Source: Methanoculleus sp.
GTDB taxonomy: Archaea; Halobacteriota; Methanomicrobia; Methanomicrobiales; Methanomicrobiaceae
DNA length: 63,204 nt
Assembly: GCA_011048835.1 (NCBI GenBank)
Contig: DSDF01000082.1
Span: forward strand, 1-63,204
Direction: 5' to 3'
Under the pieces are notes generated by a model. The model worked only from the letters and a program-made list of their open reading frames with translations. It did no database searches and was not told where the DNA came from. Of this stretch, positions 44,281-51,882 are shown in pieces (positions within the stretch are counted from its first letter, which is position 1; each line of letters starts with the position of its first letter). Position numbers and translations under genes: made by a program.

Positions 44281-46716
44281 TCAGAGCCCGAAATCGAAGA
44301 GCGTGGTCCGTGTGGGGTCGACGTCCTCCCATTTCCAGCCGACGGCCTCGATGATGCGGGAGATGGGCTGCTTGACCGTCCGCTCGAGCATCGTCTCGTA
44401 GTCAACCACGAACTCGGGCGGTACCTGGTCGGCGTACTCGAAGCAGACCACGTCGGTCTTGGGATACTTCGCCGTCACGTTCTTGATATAGATCCGTTTG
44501 GGCTTGCTCCCCCGCTTGAAATCGGTGCCAAGATAGGAGTTCGAGTAGATCGCGCCCCTGATATGGGCGTCTTTCGTGGCGTAGGCGTCGAGTTCCTTGC
44601 CGATCCCGCCCGGGATGCCGATCTCGTCGAGGGCGTACTCTCCCCGGCGGTAGGCGGCGATGACCCCGGCGAGGAAGGCCTTCACCGGCGCGAAATCGGT
44701 CTCCCTGAGGATGAGGTCGATGACCGTGTACTGCACCTCCCGCGTGATCTGCGGGGAGTCGCTGCGCCGCATCTCGAACCCGACGATGTCGATCCGGTCG
44801 ACGGTCTGCCCCTCTTTCCAGACCAGCGTGCCTGCATAGCGCTTCTTTTTCCCGGCCTGGAAGAACCGTCGGTAGACTTTTTCGAACTTGATGGAGAAGT
44901 AGTGCGAGTCGGCATTGAGCACGGTCCGGGCGAATTCGGCGTAGCTGTCGTTGACGCGCTGCTCGATTTCCCGGGCCCCGGCGATCGTCTCCTCGAGGTC
45001 TCTGGGGGGGAGCTGCACCATGCAGGAGTCGGTGTCGCCGTAGATGACCGTATATCCCATCCCGTCGATGACGGCGCGGGTGTGCTCGATGATCGCCCGC
45101 CCGACCGAGGTGACCGCCGCCCCGATCTCGCGGTCGTACAGCCGGAACCTCGCGTACCCGGAAACCCCGTAGTAGGTGTTCATGATCACCTTCAGGACGT
45201 TCTGCTGCAGGTCGTAGAGGACGTATTCCGGCGACCCGTAGGGATGGGCATCGCGCTGGGCCTTCCTCTCGTCCCGCTCCCGCAGGAGTTCTGCAATGAT
45301 GCTCCTGGTCAGCCCGTCGGGCCGGCGGCGGAACCGCACGCCGTTCGGGGCGCGCAGTTCTCCCTCGGGATCCTTCGTCTCCGGCGAGGCGTTGATGGTC
45401 ATCATGCACATGGGATAGAGGGATTTTAAGTCGAGCACCACCACGTTCTCCCGCACCCCCCGCGAGGGGTCGAAGACGGTCGCTCCCTCGAACTCCTCCG
45501 AGGCGGCGTAGCCTTTCGAGGGGAGCACGAACTTCCCGTGCGCTTTCCGCAGGATGTAGATGTCGATGACGTTCGAGGAGTTGAGCGTCCGGTCGAGCGG
45601 GAGGCCCACGTACCGTGAGATCTCGCGGTAGAAGTCGATGATGCTGTCTTTCCGGTCGATTGCCACACAGAGTTCCACATCGCGGAAGTTGTAGGCGATC
45701 AGGTGGCGGGGGTCGTTTTTCCAGAGGTCGCTGATGGTCCCGGCGTAGCGGATCTTGCCTTCGCCGAGCTCCTCTTCCGCCACCGCGTCGAGCCGGTAGG
45801 ACTCTTTCTGGGTGGCGTGCATCTTTTTGTAGGCGGAAAGCAGGTCGAAGAGCGCCCGCCCGCGGATGGCGCTGCGCTCGGTCTGGCCCGGCAGGCGGGA
45901 GAGCGCATCGCCCCGCATCCCCAGCGCCCCTGTCCGTTTGAGGGTGTAGTCGATGTCGAACTCGGTGAAGTTCCACCCGCTCATGATGTCGGGGTCCGTG
46001 TCCCGGATATAGGCGGCGAATGCCTCCAGCATCGCCCTCTCGCCATCGAAGATGCTGATATGGTGGTCGTCTCCGAAACACCGCCCCGTCCCATCCTGCC
46101 TGAGCGCCGCATCGTCGAGGCGGGTCCCTTCGGCGACGAGGTAGAAGGTGGTATAGGCGTCGTCGAAGGAGTCCCAGCAGGTGATGCAGATGATTTTGTC
46201 GCGGTCCGGCGAGGGAAAGCCCCGCTCGTCCTCGCATTCGATGTCCATGAGGCAGATGCGGGCCGGCGCCTGCACCGAAGCGGGGCGCACGCTCCGGTAG
46301 TCGCACTGCAGCGCGGGCACCGCCACCCCGCCGGTCAGCCCCATGTCGATCATGAAGCGGGTGGCGAAGGGGATATCGGCCTCGTAGTGGGAATAGCGGT
46401 CCCTGACCTCGCGCACATCGGTGGGTTTCCGGGTGTAGAGGCGGCGCAGATCCTCGCCCCGGATCGAGGAGTACGGCGTTGCAGGGTCGGGCTCCACCTC
46501 TGCCGGCGGGGGGACCGTTGCCACTTCCCCGGCAGGTGCGTAAAAATACGGCCGGAACCCGGCAACCTCGATGTGGGCCGCCTCGCCGCCGGGGTCGCGA
46601 CCGAAGATGTGGACGACGGGGCCCCCGGCGGCGACGGAGTACTCCACCTGGTTGATGGCAAAGAGGCGTTCCTGCGATTTTTCCGGGGTTTTCGCCGGGA
46701 TGGTTTGGTCACTCAT
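44281..46716 (-). CDS. polB: DNA polymerase family B
   Basis: An 811-residue replicative polymerase. The 3'-5' exonuclease motifs are LMDIECE (exo I), SGWNFTEFDIDY (exo II) and YNFRDVELC (exo III). The polymerase motifs are DLKSLYPMCM (A; usually DFxSLYP), QQNVLKVIMNTYYG (B) and YGDTDS (C). The C-terminus TTLFDFGL is a good match to a PCNA-interacting (PIP) tail. No intein is present. The ATG overlaps the malate dehydrogenase stop by 8 bases (ATGAGTGA), an unusual partnership of a metabolic and a replication gene. Confidence 0.95.
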   Translation of the reverse strand: MSDQTIPAKTPEKSQERLFAINQVEYSVAAGGPVVHIFGRDPGGEAAHIEVAGFRPYFYAPAGEVATVPPPAEVEPDPATPYSSIRGEDLRRLYTRKPTDVREVRDRYSHYEADIPFATRFMIDMGLTGGVAVPALQCDYRSVRPASVQAPARICLMDIECEDERGFPSPDRDKIICITCWDSFDDAYTTFYLVAEGTRLDDAALRQDGTGRCFGDDHHISIFDGERAMLEAFAAYIRDTDPDIMSGWNFTEFDIDYTLKRTGALGMRGDALSRLPGQTERSAIRGRALFDLLSAYKKMHATQKESYRLDAVAEEELGEGKIRYAGTISDLWKNDPRHLIAYNFRDVELCVAIDRKDSIIDFYREISRYVGLPLDRTLNSSNVIDIYILRKAHGKFVLPSKGYAASEEFEGATVFDPSRGVRENVVVLDLKSLYPMCMMTINASPETKDPEGELRAPNGVRFRRRPDGLTRSIIAELLRERDERKAQRDAHPYGSPEYVLYDLQQNVLKVIMNTYYGVSGYARFRLYDREIGAAVTSVGRAIIEHTRAVIDGMGYTVIYGDTDSCMVQLPPRDLEETIAGAREIEQRVNDSYAEFARTVLNADSHYFSIKFEKVYRRFFQAGKKKRYAGTLVWKEGQTVDRIDIVGFEMRRSDSPQITREVQYTVIDLILRETDFAPVKAFLAGVIAAYRRGEYALDEIGIPGGIGKELDAYATKDAHIRGAIYSNSYLGTDFKRGSKPKRIYIKNVTAKYPKTDVVCFEYADQVPPEFVVDYETMLERTVKQPISRIIEAVGWKWEDVDPTRTTLFDFGL

Positions 46717-47575
46717 GCGCCTGCCCGATCAGCTGCTGCTCGAAGGCGGCCGCCTCGCGGAAGCGCCGCTGCTCCCACGCGTCGAGCTCCCATTCGAGGA
46801 TCTCCTCGACGCCCTGTCCGCCGATCCGCGCCGGCACCCCGAGGGAACAGCCCTCGACGCCGTATTCGCCGTCCAGCACGCAGGAACAGGGGTAGACCTC
46901 CCCGGCGTCCTCCAGGATCGTTCGGATAAGGGTCACGGTGTGGTACGCGGGCCCGAAGACGGTGCCCCCCTTGCCCCGGATCACCGGCATGCTTGCGCTG
47001 CGCAGTGCGCCGAGGATCTCATCGCGGATTTGCTCCGGCACCGACCGTGTAAGCCGGGAGAAGACCGGGACCTGGTGTTCGCCGTGCTCCCCCAGCACCC
47101 AGCCCTCGCCGTCGATACCGCGCTGCCGCAGAAACCCGGAAAAGCGCGCCGAATCCAGCATCCCCCCCGACCCGATGCAGCGGCCCCGGTCGAGCCCGGT
47201 CTTCTTCCAGAGATAGTAGTTGTTGGCGTCCATCGGGTTGGTGATGGTGATGAGCACGCCGTCGAAGCGGCGGAGGTACTTGCTGCAGATGTCCGCGACC
47301 GGGAGGTTGGCCTGCAGGAGGTCGGCGCGGGTTTTGACATCGGGGGTCCGGGGGGTTCCCGCCGCAAACACGAACACATCCGCATCGTGGATGTCCCCCG
47401 GATCGCGGGAGACCCGGATATCGAGCCCGGTGTGCTCGAGATCCTGGATCTGCGCCTCGAGAAGAGGCTTATAGGTGTCATGGAGGTTGATTGTGTCGAC
47501 GAGGCCCAGCACCGCGGCCAGGTAGGCGACCTCGCCCCCCACACGCCCCACACCCATCACGGAGAGGCTGGTCAT
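46709..47575 (-). CDS. mdh: Malate dehydrogenase (LDH/MDH family)
   Basis: A 288-residue NAD(P)-dependent 2-hydroxyacid dehydrogenase of the lactate/malate family. The Rossmann loop is MGVGRVGGEVAYLA. Substrate arginines are in GTPRTPDVKTRADLL, where Arg rather than Gln at the specificity position favours malate, and catalytic His is in LGEHGEHQVP. In methanogens it serves the partial reductive TCA path to 2-oxoglutarate. The ATG at 47575 is chosen at the Rossmann strand. An AT-rich promoter 27 bases upstream is shared with divergent pyrD, suggesting a leaderless transcript. Confidence 0.9.
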   Translation of the reverse strand: MTSLSVMGVGRVGGEVAYLAAVLGLVDTINLHDTYKPLLEAQIQDLEHTGLDIRVSRDPGDIHDADVFVFAAGTPRTPDVKTRADLLQANLPVADICSKYLRRFDGVLITITNPMDANNYYLWKKTGLDRGRCIGSGGMLDSARFSGFLRQRGIDGEGWVLGEHGEHQVPVFSRLTRSVPEQIRDEILGALRSASMPVIRGKGGTVFGPAYHTVTLIRTILEDAGEVYPCSCVLDGEYGVEGCSLGVPARIGGQGVEEILEWELDAWEQRRFREAAAFEQQLIGQAHE

Positions 47576-47590
47576 GTGACTACAATATGG

Positions 47591-47610
47591 GCATGCTAAT
47601 AATAAATAAC
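47591..47610. promoter_or_regulatory. Bidirectional AT-rich promoter between mdh and pyrD
   Basis: The block CTAATAATAAATAAC (47596-47610) is the only AT-rich stretch in the 50-base gap. Its centre lies about 24 bases before pyrD and 27 before mdh, so both transcripts are probably leaderless. Confidence 0.5.
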
Positions 47611-47625
47611 TACAATTTCTGTGCA

Positions 47626-48513
47626 ATGCTGGCACTGAAACCGGGCGCAATTGAGGTGGGCGGGGTGGCGCTGGACAACCACCTCCTGCTCGCTGCGGGA
47701 ATTCTGGGGACCACGGGGGCGTCGCTTGCACGGGTGCTGTCGAGCGGGGCGGGGGGCGTGGTCACCAAGTCCATCGGCCCCGCACCCTTCCCCGGGCACC
47801 CCGGCCCCTGCGTGGCGGTGCTCGAAGACGGCCTCCTCAACGCCATGGGGCTGCCGAACCCCTCCGCCGATTTCGCGGGCGAACTGGACGGGCTCGCCGG
47901 GCGACCGGTGGTGGTGAGCGTCTTCGGCGGGTCGCCGGAGGAGTTTGCGGAGGTCGCCGCATGGTTTGCCGACCGTGCCGCCGGCTTCGAGCTCAACCTC
48001 AGCTGCCCGCACGCGGAAGGCTACGGGGCGGCCATCGGCACCGACCCGGCACTGGTGGAGGCCTGCACCCGGGCGGTGGCCTCCCTCGGCCTGCCCACCT
48101 GGGTGAAGCTCACCCCGAACGTCACCGATATCACCGGGTGCGGGAGAGCGGCGGAGAAGGGCGGGGCGTCGGCCATCGTGGCAATCAACACCGTGAAAGC
48201 GATGCGCATCTCCACCGGCCTGCGAAGGCCCGTCCTCGGCAACCGGTTCGGCGGGCTCTCGGGCCCCGCCATCTTTCCCGTTGCGGTCCGCTGCGTGTAC
48301 GAGCTCTATGAGGCGTGCCGCATCCCCATTGTCGGGTGCGGCGGGATCGCCTCGGCGGACAATGTGCTGGAGATGATGATGGCCGGGGCGAGCGCCGTGG
48401 AGATCGGCAGTGCGGTAATCAGGGGTGTCGGGGTCTTCGAGGCCATCGCGGCGGATCTCTACGCCGACGACGGCGTGGACGCCGCGACAATCGTGGGGTG
48501 CGCCCATGCATGA
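47626..48513 (+). CDS. pyrD: Dihydroorotate dehydrogenase, class 1B catalytic subunit
   Basis: A 295-residue FMN TIM-barrel enzyme of pyrimidine synthesis. VVTKSIGPAPFPGHPGP, the substrate loop FELNLSCPHAEGYG with the class 1 catalytic Cys, VKLTPNVTDI, and the FMN phosphate sites GCGGIASADNVLEMMMAGA are all present. Class 1B enzymes need PyrK for electron transfer to NAD, and pyrK follows with an 8-base overlap (ATGCATGA). The ATG at 47626 is 24 bases from the AT-rich promoter box. Confidence 0.95.
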   Translation: MLALKPGAIEVGGVALDNHLLLAAGILGTTGASLARVLSSGAGGVVTKSIGPAPFPGHPGPCVAVLEDGLLNAMGLPNPSADFAGELDGLAGRPVVVSVFGGSPEEFAEVAAWFADRAAGFELNLSCPHAEGYGAAIGTDPALVEACTRAVASLGLPTWVKLTPNVTDITGCGRAAEKGGASAIVAINTVKAMRISTGLRRPVLGNRFGGLSGPAIFPVAVRCVYELYEACRIPIVGCGGIASADNVLEMMMAGASAVEIGSAVIRGVGVFEAIAADLYADDGVDAATIVGCAHA

Positions 48514-49270
48514 ATGTGCCTCCGCCCCTGTCACCATCACCCGCATCATCGATGAGACGCCATGCATCAAGACCTTCGAGTTCTCCCGCGCCTTCACCTT
48601 CCGGCCGGGCCAGTTCGTGATGGTCTGGGTGCCCGGGGTGGACGAGATTCCCATGGCCCTCTCCTCGCCGTGGTCGATCTCCGTCCAGAAGGTGGGCGAC
48701 GCCACCGCGGCGCTCTTCGCCTGCGATGAGGGTGATATGCTCGGCATCAAGGGCCCCCTCGGTACCGGGTTTTCGGTCGGGGGCCGAACGCTTGCGGTTG
48801 CCGGCGGGATCGGGGCGGCCCCCCTGCGGCACCTCGCCATCGAGGGGAGCGTCGATACCTTCCTGCTGGGGGCGAGGACGGCGGCGGAGTTGCCGTTTGC
48901 GCACGAGATCGCAAGGATGACCGATATCGTGGTGGCGACGGACGACGGAAGCATTGGCCACCACGGCTTCGTGACCGACCTCTGTGCAGAGATCGATCTG
49001 ACCTCCTACGACCACGTCTGCGTCTGCGGGCCGGAGGTCATGATGCGGGCGGTGCTCGGGCTGCTCGACGAGGCGGGCTGTGCGGGCCGCGGCCAGTTCT
49101 CCCTGCACCGGTACATGAAGTGCGGGGTGGGGATCTGCGGGTCGTGCTGCATCGACCCGTCGGGTCTCTGCGTCTGCAGAGACGGCCCGGTGTTTTCCGG
49201 GGACCTCCTGCTGGGATCCGAGTTCGGTAGATACTCCCGGGATGCAAGCGGCAGGAAAAAAGGGCTTTAG
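48506..49270 (+). CDS. pyrK: Dihydroorotate dehydrogenase electron-transfer subunit
   Basis: A 254-residue ferredoxin-reductase-like protein. FAD is bound by FRPGQFVMVW and SSPWSIS, NAD by VAGGIGAAPLRHLA, and the C-terminal [2Fe-2S] cluster by the cysteines in KCGVGICGSCCIDPSGLCVC. It passes electrons between PyrD FMN and NAD(H). The extra Cys next to the cluster (GSCC) is a small variation. Translational coupling to pyrD by an 8-base overlap supports the heterotetramer. Confidence 0.94.
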   Translation: MHECASAPVTITRIIDETPCIKTFEFSRAFTFRPGQFVMVWVPGVDEIPMALSSPWSISVQKVGDATAALFACDEGDMLGIKGPLGTGFSVGGRTLAVAGGIGAAPLRHLAIEGSVDTFLLGARTAAELPFAHEIARMTDIVVATDDGSIGHHGFVTDLCAEIDLTSYDHVCVCGPEVMMRAVLGLLDEAGCAGRGQFSLHRYMKCGVGICGSCCIDPSGLCVCRDGPVFSGDLLLGSEFGRYSRDASGRKKGL

Positions 49271-49285
49271 GAGGAATCGGGTTGT

Positions 49286-49795
49286 TCAGTGCGCCTGCTC
49301 AGGACTCTCCCCTGCGGGCGCGTGCTTTTTTTCGGGAACGGACGCCACAAGCGATGCGGCGAACCGCCGCGCCCGTGCGAGGTCGCCCGCATCGGGCCTC
49401 CCTTTGTTGACCCCGCCGATCACCCCACAGAGGCCGTCGGTGGACAGGCCCTTGCAGGAAAAGTCGCCGTACACGACGAGATCTTTCCGCCGGAGCTTCC
49501 GGGCGAGCGACCGGTGCCAGACCGCCTTCAACTCGGGGAAGGCGGCGGTCGAGAAGACGAATGCCGGTGTACCGTCAAGGTGCGGCATCCTGCGCACGAA
49601 GTTCAGCAGGCTGACGTGGTGCCTGCCCGCGTAAATCCCGGAGCCGAACCCGACAAGATCGTAGCCGGCAAGGGATGCGTACTCCGCGTCCGTGGACTTC
49701 ACCATATCCGCGTGCAGCTCCTGCGCCATGGTGCCGGCGATCTGTTTCGTATTCCCGTGGTGATAGGACTCATACACAATCAGGCATTTCAACAC
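49286..49795 (-). CDS. Flavodoxin-family protein
   Basis: A 169-residue flavodoxin domain. The FMN loop is IVYESYHHGNTKQIAGTMA and the second loop is GFGSGIYAGRHHVSLLNFV. The C-terminal part has CKGLSTDGLCGVIGGVNKGRPD, typical of archaeal flavodoxins of this subgroup. It is probably a cytosolic electron carrier. It is the last gene of a minus-strand operon with mobA, 72 bases after the mobA stop. It is distinct from the HemG-like flavodoxin at 43737. Confidence 0.85.
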   Translation of the reverse strand: MLKCLIVYESYHHGNTKQIAGTMAQELHADMVKSTDAEYASLAGYDLVGFGSGIYAGRHHVSLLNFVRRMPHLDGTPAFVFSTAAFPELKAVWHRSLARKLRRKDLVVYGDFSCKGLSTDGLCGVIGGVNKGRPDAGDLARARRFAASLVASVPEKKHAPAGESPEQAH

Positions 49796-49867
49796 AACCC
49801 CTCCAAGCAGATTCGCGGGTGCGTCTGCCCGGAGATCTCTTCAACCTTTGGATGAGGGCGCCGGGGA

Positions 49868-50464
49868 TCACCGGTCGGGCCGGCGGTCGAGGTCGTGCAG
49901 TTCCTCGATCTTATTGATGTTGGTGAAGGTCTGCAGGTGCGGGTCGAGGCGCCGCAGATCGTGGACGTTCACGTAGCGCGCATGCAGCGATTTGACCATG
50001 TCTCGCATGGAGAGGGATTCGTGGCGCTCCAGGTACTGCATTACCGCACCGCGCCGGTAGACGGCGTGGAGGGGCTCGAGCATATCGTGGTTCCACGTCG
50101 GGATGACGGCGTCGTAGCCGTCGAGAAGCGAAAAGAGCAGGCTGACCACATCGGCGTGCACGCAGGGCATGTCGCAGGCCACCACGAAGACCTCCTCCCC
50201 GTGCGCATGCAGGAGGCCTGCGTGCAGGCCGCCGATGGGACCGATGCCGCGCCTGATGTCCTCCACCACCCGGACGCCGATGACCGCCGCGATTTGGTCG
50301 CGCTGGTCGGCATCGCGGGCGACAACGACGATCTCGTCGACCTCGCGGCTCAGGGTCTCAATGAGGCGGGCGATGAAGGTCTGGCCGCGGTAGCTGAAAA
50401 AATACTTCTCCAAGCCTCCCGCACGCCGCCCCTCGCCCCCGACGAGAATGATGCCCGTCCTCAC
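49868..50464 (-). CDS. mobA: Molybdenum cofactor guanylyltransferase
   Basis: MobA adds GMP to molybdopterin (or the tungsten cofactor) for enzymes such as formate and formylmethanofuran dehydrogenases. The 198-residue protein has the GTP-binding N-terminus GIILVGGEGRRAGGLEKYFF, slightly divergent from the usual LAGGxGxRxGG-K, and the metal-binding Asp in VVACDMPCV. The GTG start at 50464 lies in a GTGA overlap with the ketopantoate reductase stop. The open frame continues far upstream but overlaps that gene in another frame. Confidence 0.85.
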   Translation of the reverse strand: MRTGIILVGGEGRRAGGLEKYFFSYRGQTFIARLIETLSREVDEIVVVARDADQRDQIAAVIGVRVVEDIRRGIGPIGGLHAGLLHAHGEEVFVVACDMPCVHADVVSLLFSLLDGYDAVIPTWNHDMLEPLHAVYRRGAVMQYLERHESLSMRDMVKSLHARYVNVHDLRRLDPHLQTFTNINKIEELHDLDRRPDR

Positions 50465-51399
50465 GCCGTCCGCACTCCCCTCTCCTTCGTGCACAATGCT
50501 TCGCGGAACCGGATCAGCCGTGCCAGCATGTCGTTGGCGGGCGTCGGGATGCCGTGCTGCTGCCCGCGCGCAACAACGGCCCCGTTCATAAAGTCGATTT
50601 CGGTCTTGCGGCCCAGGGTGAGGTCCTGCAGCATGGAGGAGTGGTGGCGTGCGGTCGCCGGCAGCTGCACCCCTGCGAGGTAAGCGAGGTAGTCGCCGGG
50701 CGCCTCCCATGCGAGGGAGACCCCTTCTTCCCGGCAGACGGCGAACGCCTCCCCGACGACGTCTGCGATGATCTCCCAGGCCGCAGGATCGTCCAGCTCG
50801 CCGTAGGGGACGTTCATGATCGCGCCGAGCGGGTTGAGGGCGCAGTTGTAGAGCGTCTTTCCCCACAGGTCCCCCCGGATCTCGCCGCTCTCCTCACACC
50901 GTATCCCGGCACGTGCAAAGAGCTCCGCCAGTGCCCGCACCGCATCGTCGTTGCCCCGGGGAAACCTGCCCAGTTTCACCGGCCCCGCCTCGACCGAGAC
51001 GTGCACCCGCGCATCGCCCTGCCACTCGAACCCGGTGATGATCATCCCCCCGATCACCCGGTCGGTATACCCGGCGATGATCTCCTCGTTGCCGATGCCG
51101 TTTTGCAAGCTGACGACCTCGGATCTGGCGATGGCGTCCGAAAACTGCTCGCAGACCGCTCGCGTGTCGGTCGATTTGGCCGTGATGATGATATAGTCGA
51201 ATTCACGATGCGGGAGGTATGATTCGGAGCAGGTGAACCGATAGGTTCCGTCGCCCCAGATCCCGGTCATCTCAAATCCCCGGCTCGCGATTGCCTCCAC
51301 ATGGCGCGGCCGGCAGACGGCGTGCACCGTGCACACCGCCGAGAGTTTTGCCGCCACGGAGAGCCCAACCGCGCCCGCCCCGAGCACTGCTACCTGCAT
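50461..51399 (-). CDS. panE: Ketopantoate reductase family protein (2-dehydropantoate 2-reductase)
   Basis: A 312-residue ApbA/PanE enzyme that reduces ketopantoate to pantoate for coenzyme A. It has the NAD(P)-binding GAGAVGLSVAAKL, the conserved Asn in VSLQNGIGNEE, the catalytic Lys in GDLWGKTLYNCALNPLGAI, and the C-terminal DLTLGRKTEIDFMNG. Archaeal PanE is the usual route in methanogens. The family also contains reductases of other 2-oxoacids. It is coupled to mobA by GTGA and follows the MGMT gene by 33 bases. Confidence 0.88.
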   Translation of the reverse strand: MQVAVLGAGAVGLSVAAKLSAVCTVHAVCRPRHVEAIASRGFEMTGIWGDGTYRFTCSESYLPHREFDYIIITAKSTDTRAVCEQFSDAIARSEVVSLQNGIGNEEIIAGYTDRVIGGMIITGFEWQGDARVHVSVEAGPVKLGRFPRGNDDAVRALAELFARAGIRCEESGEIRGDLWGKTLYNCALNPLGAIMNVPYGELDDPAAWEIIADVVGEAFAVCREEGVSLAWEAPGDYLAYLAGVQLPATARHHSSMLQDLTLGRKTEIDFMNGAVVARGQQHGIPTPANDMLARLIRFREALCTKERGVRTA

Positions 51400-51432
51400 G
51401 CTTCCATCCCACCGTTTGTAATTACATCTCCT

Positions 51433-51882
51433 TCACGGGCTAAAAATGCGTCTTTCTCCCGCCTCCATGCGCAGGAGCGCGCGCTTGATACCGATGTCGG
51501 GGGTAAACCCGCCGATCCCGTCCCGGGCGACGATACGGTGGCAGGGGATGACGAGGGGCGTGGGGTTGCGCTTCATCGCCGTGCCCACGACCCGGGGAGA
51601 CGTACCTGCCTGTGCGGCGATGGCGCCGTAGGTCGCGGTGCTGCCGTAGCCGACCTCCCGGACCGCCCGGTAGACGGCGGCAAACGGCGCATGGTCGGCG
51701 GCGGCAGCAGACTGCAGGGACGCGGGGTCGACGTTCTGTCCCGCGAGGTAGCGGCGCACCACCGGGGGCACGGCGCCCTCCTCGCCCGTTGTTGCAAACC
51801 GCACCCGGAAGACGACATCGTCGGCCCACGCGACGTGCACCCACCAGAGCCCGAACCGGCAGGCGCCATCGTTCAGCGCCAT
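51433..51882 (-). CDS. Methylated-DNA--[protein]-cysteine S-methyltransferase
   Basis: A 149-residue MGMT/Ogt protein that repairs O6-alkylguanine by transferring the alkyl group to its own cysteine. The acceptor C114 is in LVIPCHRIVARDGIGGF, and the DNA-binding helix is in YGAIAAQAGTSPRVVGTAMKRNP. I prefer the ATG at 51882, which overlaps the helicase stop by 10 bases and has GGTG upstream, to the ATG 12 codons earlier. Its coupling to an XPD-like helicase gives the operon a DNA-repair theme. Confidence 0.9.
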   Translation of the reverse strand: MALNDGACRFGLWWVHVAWADDVVFRVRFATTGEEGAVPPVVRRYLAGQNVDPASLQSAAAADHAPFAAVYRAVREVGYGSTATYGAIAAQAGTSPRVVGTAMKRNPTPLVIPCHRIVARDGIGGFTPDIGIKRALLRMEAGERRIFSP

